DNA of 11,770 nt from UBA2357 sp041678045 (GTDB lineage Bacteria > Pseudomonadota > Gammaproteobacteria > Burkholderiales > Rhodocyclaceae): NCBI GenBank assembly GCA_041678045.1, contig JBAYOV010000074.1, positions 1 through 11,770 of the forward strand, in the 5' to 3' direction. The notes beneath the pieces are model-generated. The model ran no database searches. It was given only the letters and a program-made list of their open reading frames with translations, and was not told the origin of the DNA. A program made the position numbers and the translations under genes. This document shows, one piece after another, positions 6,229 through 11,770 of the stretch (position 1 is its first letter; each line of letters begins with the position of its first letter).

Positions 6229-7305
6229 ATGAAATCCTCTACCCCGAAACGCCGGCATACGCTCAACGCCATGGTCGCCATCACGCTGGGCTTGCTCGGC
6301 CCGGTCGGCAGCGCGACGGCGGAAGTTCTGCCCTCGATCAGCCTGCAACTCACGCCATGGACCGTGGTCGCCCGCGCCAAGGGGATCTTCAAGGAAGAGT
6401 TCGACAAGGTCGGCACCAAGGAAGTCAACCTCATCGCCTCCGGCGGCGCTGACCTGGTCGGTGCCGAGACGGCCGCTGTGAATAAGGGTGCCATCTCCAT
6501 CGCGCAGCGCATGATCTATCCAGCCACGGTGCACCGGGCCAACGCCCTGGACGGCGTCATCGTCTGGGCATCCGAACCGTCCAACCGCTACCGCGCCCCG
6601 GTGCTGGCCGCGGCGTCGAACAAGAACATCAATTCGCTGGCCGATCTGGACGGCAAAAAGTTCGGCAGCAGCCGGATCAGCTGCTACTGGTCGGCACCGA
6701 CCGAGGCGCTCAGCGCCGTGGGTCTGCCGCTGGACACGCGCCAGAAAAAAGGCCGCGTGCGCTACGAGTCCATCGACAACGCCACCGTGGCCCTCTCGGC
6801 CGTGATCTCCGGTGCCACCGACGCCACCACCGCTCATCTGGCCGCCGGCAACGCCACCGGCGCCTGGCTGTCGGGCAAACTCAAGGTCGTTGGCTACACG
6901 CCTGACGACGGCGTTTATGTGAACCATGCCGGCCGCGTCACCTACTTTGCCAAACGCGAGTTCGCCGACAAGTACCCGGAAGCGGTGAAAGCCTTCCTGG
7001 CCTCCCGTGAGCGCACCATGGAGTGGGTGCTCGACAACGTGGACGAGGCAGCGAAGATCATCGCCAAAGAAACCCGTGTGCCGGTGGAAGTGGCCAAGTT
7101 CCAGATCACGCACGCCGGCCAGTGGGAATTCATGCAAGGCGAGCCCAACGCCGACCGTGTCCGCCACTCGATCAAGACCTTCATCGACTGGTACGTCAAG
7201 CAGGGCGACGACATCCTGGGTGAGCGCAGCCTGACCAGTACGCAGGTGGACGCGTTTGTCGATGGCCGCTTCTTTGCCGGCGGTGCCTACTCGATCTACC
7301 GCTGA
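6229..7305 (+). CDS. ABC transporter periplasmic binding protein, NrtA/SsuA/TauA type
   Basis: A 358-residue protein. The ATG is supported by GGAGA at 6220-6224. A Sec signal peptide occupies about residues 1-31 (basic start STPKRRH, hydrophobic core, cleavage near SATA-E). The mature protein has the two-lobe fold of the nitrate/sulfonate/taurine binding-protein superfamily: PWTVVARAKGIFKEEF, the lobe segment SLADLDGKKFGSSRIS, and a late FADKYPEAVKAFLA helix, all typical of this group. It should capture the substrate in the periplasm and deliver it to the permease and ATPase downstream. The SsuA-like class and a neighbouring SfnR-like regulator make an organosulfur or sulfonate ligand a reasonable but unproven guess; thiamine-precursor and nitrate binders share the fold. 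It is the first gene of the operon. Confidence 0.9.
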   Translation: MKSSTPKRRHTLNAMVAITLGLLGPVGSATAEVLPSISLQLTPWTVVARAKGIFKEEFDKVGTKEVNLIASGGADLVGAETAAVNKGAISIAQRMIYPATVHRANALDGVIVWASEPSNRYRAPVLAAASNKNINSLADLDGKKFGSSRISCYWSAPTEALSAVGLPLDTRQKKGRVRYESIDNATVALSAVISGATDATTAHLAAGNATGAWLSGKLKVVGYTPDDGVYVNHAGRVTYFAKREFADKYPEAVKAFLASRERTMEWVLDNVDEAAKIIAKETRVPVEVAKFQITHAGQWEFMQGEPNADRVRHSIKTFIDWYVKQGDDILGERSLTSTQVDAFVDGRFFAGGAYSIYR

Positions 7306-7321
7306 TCGATGCCCAGCCTGG

Positions 7322-7347
7322 CCGGTGCTGCCTCAGCGTGGCACCGG
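7322..7347 (+). other. Intergenic hairpin between binding-protein and permease genes
   Basis: CCGGTGC (7322-7328) pairs perfectly with GCACCGG (7341-7347), and the stem can extend inward by two G-U pairs and one G-C pair. It lies in the 75-bp gap after the binding-protein stop. No T-run follows, so it more likely protects the upstream mRNA 3' end, giving excess binding protein over membrane components as in other ABC operons. This function is inference. Confidence 0.5.
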
Positions 7348-7380
7348 TCATGTTTCTCCATATGCGACTGCCTCCACACC

Positions 7381-8217
7381 ATGAACACCCTGACCCAAAC
7401 CACGCCCCTCCCGTCGACGATCGACAGCCCCTCTCCGTTGAGTTTCCTGAAGCTTTGGCTGTCCCCCAGCAAGGGCATCGGCCTGCTGCTTCCGATCGGT
7501 GTGCTGGTGCTGTGGCAACTGGCCGCCAGCAACGCCTGGATCGATCCTGTCTTCCTGCCCGCGCCGGCCAAGGTGGTTCAGGCCTTCTTCAGGATGCTGA
7601 CCGAGCAGGACCTGCTGGTGGACTTCGCGGCGAGCCTGAAGATCGTCTCCATGGGTTTCCTGTCGGGAGCCTTCGCGGCCCTCGTGCTGGGTGTGGGCGC
7701 CGGTCTGTCCAAGCGCTTCGAACAATTTCTCTCGCCCACCTTCGACACGATCCGTCACATCCCGGGCATCGCCTGGTTCCCGCTGATCGTGCTGTGGCTC
7801 GGTCTGGGGGCGCCGGCCAAGGTGATGGTGATCGCCAAGACCGTGTTTTTCCCTGTCTTCCTCAATACCTTGCAGGGCATCCGCAGCGTCGAAAAAAGCT
7901 ACATCGAACTGGCCGAGGTGATGACGCTCTCGCGCTGGCAACTGGTGCGCAAGATCATCCTGCCTGCCGCCACGCCCACCATCATGGTGTCGCTGCGGTA
8001 TGCGGCGGGCCTGGCATGGGCGCTGGTGGTCGTCGCCGAGGGCCTGAGCGGCCTGGAAGGCCTGGGCTTTCTGATCTTCCGCGCACAAGGCTTGTTGCTC
8101 GCGGATCAGTTGCTGGTCTGCATGGTGGTGATCGGTCTGGTGGGCTTCGCCATCGACCGCAGCATGTTCCTGCTGCAAAGGCGCGTGCTGCGCTGGAAGC
8201 AGGGTTTCGAGGGCTGA
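7381..8217 (+). CDS. ABC transporter permease, SsuC/TauC type
   Basis: A 278-residue inner-membrane protein with about six hydrophobic segments (for example GLLLPIGVLVLWQLAAS, SGAFAALVLGVGAGL, ALVVVAEGLSGLEGLGFLIF, LLVCMVVIGLVGFAI). The cytoplasmic EAA loop is ELAEVMTLSRWQLVRKIILP, which docks on the ATPase, and HIPGIAWFPLIVLWLG is a typical SsuC/NrtB segment. The ATG at 7381 is preferred because family similarity begins soon after it. An in-frame ATG at 7309 would add 24 residues without family resemblance. Neither start has a good Shine-Dalgarno. Second gene of the operon. Confidence 0.92.
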   Translation: MNTLTQTTPLPSTIDSPSPLSFLKLWLSPSKGIGLLLPIGVLVLWQLAASNAWIDPVFLPAPAKVVQAFFRMLTEQDLLVDFAASLKIVSMGFLSGAFAALVLGVGAGLSKRFEQFLSPTFDTIRHIPGIAWFPLIVLWLGLGAPAKVMVIAKTVFFPVFLNTLQGIRSVEKSYIELAEVMTLSRWQLVRKIILPAATPTIMVSLRYAAGLAWALVVVAEGLSGLEGLGFLIFRAQGLLLADQLLVCMVVIGLVGFAIDRSMFLLQRRVLRWKQGFEG

Positions 8218-8219
8218 GC

Positions 8220-8241
8220 CTGAACCGCACTCTGAACCGCA
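8220..8241 (+). repeat. Short tandem direct repeat CTGAACCGCA, two copies
   Basis: CTGAACCGCA occurs at 8220-8229 and 8232-8241 (12-bp period), immediately after the permease stop and ahead of the 8248-8279 hairpin. Function unknown; a small local duplication is the simplest explanation. Confidence 0.5.
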
Positions 8242-8247
8242 TTCCAC

Positions 8248-8279
8248 GCCGCGTCTGCAAACGCTGCAGCGCGGCTTTT
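8248..8279 (+). terminator. Intrinsic-terminator-like hairpin inside the operon, candidate attenuator
   Basis: GCCGCG and CTGCA (8248-8259, one bulged T) pair with TGCAG and CGCGGC (8265-8275) around a 5-nt loop, followed by TTTT (8276-8279). This looks like a partial intrinsic terminator between the permease and ATPase genes. It would lower ATPase and TPR gene expression relative to the first two genes, or separate two transcripts. Confidence 0.55.
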
Positions 8280-8307
8280 CATTCCCCACATTCCACAGGA
8301 TTTACCC

Positions 8308-9105
8308 ATGGCCGAACCCGGTCGCCTTGAAGTCAAGGCCGTCTCCAAAAGCTACAACGTCCCCGGCCGCCCGCGGCTCAACGTATTGAGCAGCGCGAGT
8401 TTCGACGTCGAACCCGGCGCCTTCGTGTCGCTCGTCGGCCCCAGCGGTTGCGGCAAATCCACGCTGTTGCGCCTGATCGTGGGTCTGGACAAGGACTACC
8501 AGGGCGAGATCTTGTTGCATGGCGAGCGCATTGCGGGCACCAGCCTCTCGCGCGGCATCGTGTTCCAGGACCATCGGCTGCTGCCCTGGCTGACGCTGGA
8601 GCAGAACATCGGGCTGGCGCTGGAGAACTCGGGCTGGTCCACCGAAAAAAAGAACAAGGCCATTCGCGAGCACATCGAACTCGTGGGCCTGCAAGGGTTC
8701 GAGAAGGCCTACCCGCACGAGCTCTCGGGTGGCATGGCGCAGCGCGGCGCCATCGCACGCGGTCTGGTCGGGCAGCCGGAGATCCTGCTGCTTGACGAGC
8801 CGCTGGGTGCGCTGGACGCCATCACCCGCGTGCGTCTGCAGGAAGAGTTGCAGCGCATCTGGCGCGTGGAGGGGGTGACCATGATCCTGGTCACCCACGA
8901 CGTGGACGAGGCCATCTTCCTGAGCGACACCGTGGTGGTGATGAACGCCAATCCGGGGCGCATTGTCAAGCAGGTGAAGATTGACCTGCCGACCCCGCGC
9001 GACCGGGTGAGTCCCGAATTCGCCGCGCTCAAGCGCGAGGTGCTGCACGCCATGGGGGAAGACCAGGGCCTGGTCTTGGCCAGGGAGCAGCTCGCCGAAG
9101 CCTGA
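8308..9105 (+). CDS. ABC transporter ATP-binding protein, SsuB/TauB type
   Basis: A 265-residue cytoplasmic ATPase with a complete set of motifs: Walker A GPSGCGKST, Q-loop FQDHRLLPWLT, signature LSGGM (the usual Q is M), Walker B ILLLDEPLGALDA and H-loop VTHDVDEA. The FQDxRLLPW wording is typical of sulfonate/nitrate/taurine-type importers. It energises the permease encoded upstream. An AGGA sequence about 9 nt before the ATG at 8308 supports the start. The stop codon is followed within 13 bp by the next start, indicating co-translation with the TPR gene. Confidence 0.93.
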   Translation: MAEPGRLEVKAVSKSYNVPGRPRLNVLSSASFDVEPGAFVSLVGPSGCGKSTLLRLIVGLDKDYQGEILLHGERIAGTSLSRGIVFQDHRLLPWLTLEQNIGLALENSGWSTEKKNKAIREHIELVGLQGFEKAYPHELSGGMAQRGAIARGLVGQPEILLLDEPLGALDAITRVRLQEELQRIWRVEGVTMILVTHDVDEAIFLSDTVVVMNANPGRIVKQVKIDLPTPRDRVSPEFAALKREVLHAMGEDQGLVLAREQLAEA

Positions 9106-9117
9106 GTGGAGATGCGC

Positions 9118-9609
9118 ATGACATGCCCGATCGCCTGGTGCAGACAGGCAGCCGCGCACGGACTGGCCTCGTGCCTGCTGGCCCTGCCGTTGGCACTGGG
9201 CGCTGCGGGCGCCCCACCCTCCGATGATCTGCCCGACATCGCTGCCGAGCGCGCCCTGGTCTACAGCGGCGAATTCGACGCCGCGGTTCGCCGGCTCGAC
9301 GAACTGAGCCAGACCGTGCAGCATGCGGAGATCTACAACCTGCTCGGCTACAGCCTGCGCCAGCTCCAGCGCTACGACGAAGCCGCCCGCGCCTACCAGC
9401 AGGCCCTGCTGCTGGATCCCGAACACCGCCCGGCGCTGGAATACCAGGGTGAGCTCTTCATCGCCACCGGCAATATCCATGGGGCACGCCAGAACTTGCG
9501 CTACCTGGAACTGTTGTGCGGCGGGACCGGCTGCGTGGAGTACGGCCTGCTCGGAAGTGCCCTGCTCAAGGCAGGTCACCCCCTGACGGTCCGTGGTGCC
9601 GCACCCTGA
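9118..9609 (+). CDS. Small exported TPR-repeat protein
   Basis: A 163-residue protein starting at the ATG at 9118, chosen because GGAG (9108-9111) is 6 nt upstream; the frame also contains GTG 9106 and ATG 9112. An N-terminal hydrophobic segment (about 13-32) looks like a signal peptide. The mature part holds at least two TPR motifs: EIYNLLGYSLRQLQRYDEAA with AYQQALLLDPEH, then ALEYQGELFIATGNIHGARQ. After the repeats comes a cysteine-bearing tail, LCGGTGCVEYGLL, recalling the C-x-x-G-C-x-E-Y ending of small proteobacterial periplasmic TPR proteins. TPRs mediate protein-protein contact, so a scaffolding or assembly role for a periplasmic partner, for example the di-heme protein, is possible but unproven. 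Last gene of the operon, followed by a terminator. Confidence 0.82.
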   Translation: MTCPIAWCRQAAAHGLASCLLALPLALGAAGAPPSDDLPDIAAERALVYSGEFDAAVRRLDELSQTVQHAEIYNLLGYSLRQLQRYDEAARAYQQALLLDPEHRPALEYQGELFIATGNIHGARQNLRYLELLCGGTGCVEYGLLGSALLKAGHPLTVRGAAP

Positions 9610-9636
9610 GCCGAGGGTGTGCAGCGGCTTCGGCAA

Positions 9637-9673
9637 AAGGCCGGTCACCTGGTGGTGGGCCGGCCTTCTTTTT
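9637..9673. terminator. Bidirectional intrinsic terminator
   Basis: AAGGCCGG (9637-9644) pairs with CCGGCCTT (9660-9667), followed by CTTTTT on the plus strand; on the minus strand the hairpin is followed by TTTT. It lies between the convergent TPR and FAD-oxidoreductase genes and can end both transcripts. Confidence 0.8.
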
Positions 9674-9730
9674 CTTCCCAGGTCAGGGTTTCCCGATCCG
9701 GCAACGGCCAGCACGCCCCCGATGCCAGGC

Positions 9731-11251
9731 TCAGACTTCGTCGAGTTCGGGCTCTACCATCGGTTTGTGCACTGCTGCCCCAGGCCGTTGCAGCGTGCGG
9801 AACACGTCAGGCAACATCCGGTGGATCTGTGCCGCGATGAATGCGGCACCCGCAGGGTCGCCGAAGGTGCCCAGTGTGGGTGGGCCGATCAGTCGCAACG
9901 CCGGCCGTACCGTTCCATCGGTGCCCACGGCGCGGCATTGGGAATCCACGGCGTACCCGATGTTGCAGGCGTCATGCTGCAACCAGCCCTGTTGCACCAG
10001 TGCATGCAAGAACGGGTTGGCCGCTGTGCGCGCAGCGACATCAAGCCCGGTGCAATTGACCACCACGTCAAACGGCTCCACGCGCTCGTCACCGGAGGGC
10101 ACCAGGCGGTACCGCGCCGACAGTGCCGCAGAACCGCTCTCCGGCGTCAGAGACAGCAGGCGAGCCGCCCGGTGAACGACCTGGCCATCGGCCAGCGCCT
10201 GGTTGACGATGGCCTCGTTCTGCGGCGGTGAGCGGAAGCGGTGCACGTCATACCAGGTGCGCAGTTTTCTGAGGAAGCGTCGCTGCTGAGTCGCGGGCAA
10301 GGTCGGCCACAGTTGCCATACCGAATCGCGCAACTCATCAAACGCGCTGTGCCAGCTCAGTCCCTGCGCCTGGTCTGCCCGGATATGGGTGCGCAGCGCT
10401 TTCAGCCAGGCCCGCACGGTCGGGGGTGCCTGGGTAATGAAAGCCGGCGGATCACTCAGCAGGCGATCGAGCTGTTGCCTTCCGCTGGGTGTCTCTGCAG
10501 GCCCCGTGCTGGTTGGCTGGGCATGCGGGCGCATGCCCCGGCGGGAGATCACCACGATGTCCCCCGCGTACTGCTGCCTTCGCAAGGTGGACAGCACATC
10601 CAGCGACGTCAGCCCGCTTCCGATGATCAGCACCCGTGCTGTCTTCGGAATGTTCGCCAGACGCCAGGTATCCAGCGGGTTCTCGATCACCGAAGGCAGT
10701 TGCGCCAGTGTGGCGGGCAAAGGGGCCTGCAGCCGAGGCACGGCGTTGCCGGTGGCCACCAGCACCAGATCGGACACGATGGCGTGCCCCGCTTCGGTCA
10801 GCACGGCGATGCCGTTGCCGGTGTCGGTGGCGCCAGTGGCCCGGTCACGCACGGTTTCGATGGTGGAGCCGGTTTTCGGCCAGACCGCGTGTTTGTTCAG
10901 CGTTTCTTCCAGGTAGCGGCCGAACTCAAAGCGGCGCACAAACGCCGCGCCATTGTCCTGGAGCGCCTGTGGGTCGCGCTCGAATACACCATGGGCCTCA
11001 CACCAGCGAGCGAAATGGGCCCCGTCGGTCGGATCCACCGAATGGGCCCAGGCGGGGCCGTTGAGGCGGTGATCGGGGTCCCGGGTCGAATAAGCCAGCC
11101 CGGGCCCCACCCGCTCCCTTGACTCAATGAGGGTGATGTCGAGCGGAAACGGCGTGTGATGCACCAGTTGAACGGCCGCGCTCACACCAGAAAAACCACC
11201 GCCGACGATGGTGATACGACGGGCGCTCGAAGAAGATAGGGGTGTGCTCAC
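9731..11251 (-). CDS. FAD/NAD(P)-binding oxidoreductase (NAD_binding_9-like)
   Basis: A 506-residue cytosolic flavoprotein. The first Rossmann motif is RITIVGGGFSG (G17-G18-G19-x-x-G22) for FAD, and the second is VLIIGSGLTSLD (from G211) for NAD(P)H. A third segment, VVNCTGLDV, is a FAD-contacting strand common in this class. The layout matches the poorly characterised FAD/NAD(P)-binding family (PF13454-like; YdhS-type proteins) more than classic flavin monooxygenases. The start is GTG at 11251; no ATG lies upstream of the FAD motif in a plausible place and no clear Shine-Dalgarno is seen. It converges on the ABC operon and has a degenerate copy of the shared palindrome 71 bp upstream. It may oxidise or oxygenate the imported compound, but this is inference from context. 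Confidence 0.85.
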   Translation of the reverse strand: MSTPLSSSSARRITIVGGGFSGVSAAVQLVHHTPFPLDITLIESRERVGPGLAYSTRDPDHRLNGPAWAHSVDPTDGAHFARWCEAHGVFERDPQALQDNGAAFVRRFEFGRYLEETLNKHAVWPKTGSTIETVRDRATGATDTGNGIAVLTEAGHAIVSDLVLVATGNAVPRLQAPLPATLAQLPSVIENPLDTWRLANIPKTARVLIIGSGLTSLDVLSTLRRQQYAGDIVVISRRGMRPHAQPTSTGPAETPSGRQQLDRLLSDPPAFITQAPPTVRAWLKALRTHIRADQAQGLSWHSAFDELRDSVWQLWPTLPATQQRRFLRKLRTWYDVHRFRSPPQNEAIVNQALADGQVVHRAARLLSLTPESGSAALSARYRLVPSGDERVEPFDVVVNCTGLDVAARTAANPFLHALVQQGWLQHDACNIGYAVDSQCRAVGTDGTVRPALRLIGPPTLGTFGDPAGAAFIAAQIHRMLPDVFRTLQRPGAAVHKPMVEPELDEV

Positions 11252-11322
11252 GGCAAAGGGGTTTCAAAAGAACGGATTGCCCACTGTAGGAGCGTGTGAG
11301 CCGCACAGGAACTAAGGAAAAC

Positions 11323-11336
11323 AGATATTCATATGC
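11323..11336. promoter_or_regulatory. Degenerate third copy of the GCATAT-N2-ATATGC motif
   Basis: AGATATTCATATGC matches 10 of 14 positions of the 847-860 palindrome, retaining ATAT-N2-ATATGC. It is 71 bp upstream of the GTG start of the FAD oxidoreductase gene. Weak on its own; its value is the recurrence upstream of a third transcription unit in the block. Confidence 0.3.
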
Positions 11337-11469
11337 CACGCTCGCCCCGCCGGTCGAGGCGCCACGCGGCCATGCGGAAAGCCCGCAAGCTGTGCCGCCA
11401 TGACTGATGCGGGGAGCGCGCTTGCGCAGGGCAAACGCTGGCTGGTGCCGTGCCAGCAGCACCATGTGG

Positions 11470-11565
11470 TCAGCGCTGCATGCCCCAGCGTCTGTTGGCC
11501 ACGCGTTCCGGGGTCTGGAACACCATGGTCTCGGCCAGGTATGGCCTGGTGGTGCTGACCGGCAT
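11470..11565 (-). CDS. Possible 31-residue small protein
   Basis: ATG at 11565 to TGA at 11470. The product, beginning MPVSTTRPYLAETMVFQT and ending RVANRRWGMQR, has a composition more protein-like than random GC-rich frames (mixed polar and aromatic residues, no Ala/Arg runs). The start lies 4 nt beyond the T-run of the guaA terminator and has no Shine-Dalgarno, so translation is doubtful. Not recognised; it could be a gene remnant. Confidence 0.25.
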   Translation of the reverse strand: MPVSTTRPYLAETMVFQTPERVANRRWGMQR

Positions 11566-11568
11566 CAC

Positions 11569-11595
11569 AAAAAAAAGCCCGCGTTGACGCGGGCT
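11569..11595 (-). terminator. Intrinsic terminator of guaA
   Basis: On the minus strand an 8-bp perfect stem AGCCCGCG/CGCGGGCT with a TCAA loop is followed by eight T. It lies 48 bp beyond the guaA stop codon. A textbook rho-independent terminator. Confidence 0.9.
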
Positions 11596-11643
11596 TGGGT
11601 GTGTTTTCATGCCACTCGGTGCCAGCCGGTGCCAGACGCCGAA

Positions 11644-11770
11644 TCATTCCCACTCGATCGTCGCTGGCGGCTTGGAGCTGACGTCGTAGGTCACCCGGTT
11701 GATGCCGCGCACCTCGTTGATGATGCGGCTGGAGACCTTCTTGAGCAGCGCGTAGGGCAGCTCGGCCCAG
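11644..11770 (-). CDS. guaA: GMP synthase (glutamine-hydrolysing), C-terminal 41 residues, 5' part outside window
   Basis: The minus-strand frame entering from the window edge ends in RIINEVRGINRVTYDVSSK followed by PPATIEWE and TGA. This is the highly conserved C-terminus of GuaA (dimerisation domain), which aminates XMP to GMP in purine biosynthesis. Most of the gene lies outside the window. It has its own terminator and is a housekeeping boundary for the accessory block. Confidence 0.93.
   Translation of the reverse strand, partial: WAELPYALLKKVSSRIINEVRGINRVTYDVSSKPPATIEWE

Larger units (their letters stand above)
11252..11643. other. 392-bp intergenic region between the FAD gene and guaA
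   Basis: It holds the promoter region of the FAD oxidoreductase (minus strand), a degenerate palindrome (11323-11336), two very short ORFs of doubtful status (11333-11407 plus and 11470-11565 minus) and the guaA terminator (11569-11595). No tRNA, integrase or insertion-sequence remnant is recognisable, although regions near guaA are known integration sites. Confidence 0.6.

Noticed and set aside
8302..9714. 470-codon minus-strand open frame opposite the ATPase and TPR genes
   Set aside because: It spans two well-supported genes and a terminator; the product is His/Gln-rich with no recognisable domain.
11505..11521. 5-bp stem with 7-nt loop resembling a tRNA T-arm
   Set aside because: The loop lacks TTCRA and no acceptor or anticodon arms can be built around it.
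1..11770. CRISPR array, insertion sequence, prophage or attachment site
   Set aside because: No regularly spaced repeats, transposase or integrase frames, or flanking direct repeats were seen.

Overview
The window is high-GC bacterial DNA that reads as a chromosomal segment of a betaproteobacterium, most likely Burkholderiales/Comamonadaceae. That placement is inferred from codon use, the TadA-hydrolase fusion and the general protein character; no 16S or other marker is present. Two housekeeping genes sit at the edges: tadA (left, minus strand, running off the window and fused to an alpha/beta-hydrolase domain) and the last 41 codons of guaA (right, minus strand). I see no insertion sequence, phage gene, CRISPR array, tRNA or rRNA.

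Between them lies an accessory block of eight genes. From left to right: a sigma-54 enhancer-binding activator without a sensory domain, SfnR-like (907-2073, +); convergent to it, a cytosolic amidohydrolase-2 family enzyme (2167-3669, -); upstream of that on the same strand, a di-heme MauG/cytochrome-c-peroxidase family protein (3984-5066, -) and a family-3 periplasmic binding protein (5116-5976, -). Divergent from these is a four-gene plus-strand operon: an NrtA/SsuA/TauA-type binding protein (6229-7305), its permease (7381-8217), its ATPase (8308-9105) and a small exported TPR protein (9118-9609). Convergent to that operon is an FAD/NAD(P)-binding oxidoreductase (9731-11251, -).

The regulatory layout ties the block together. 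The amidohydrolase gene has a good -24/-12 sigma-54 promoter (3736-3751) with a 20-bp near-perfect palindrome about 95 bp upstream of the predicted transcription start, the expected arrangement for an enhancer-binding protein such as its convergent neighbour. Separately, a 14-bp palindrome of the form GCATAT-N2-ATATGC occurs exactly upstream of the regulator, with one mismatch in the divergent binding-protein/ABC promoter region, and more degenerately upstream of the FAD oxidoreductase. This suggests a small co-regulated regulon.

Working model (inference): a scavenging module that imports a small organic compound, possibly an organosulfur or sulfonate-type compound given the SfnR-like regulator and SsuABC-like transporter, through the plus-strand ABC system and processes it with the amidohydrolase and FAD enzyme. 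The di-heme protein, second binding protein and TPR protein act in the periplasm. The substrate cannot be read from sequence alone. I do not recognise this exact combination as a described pathway.
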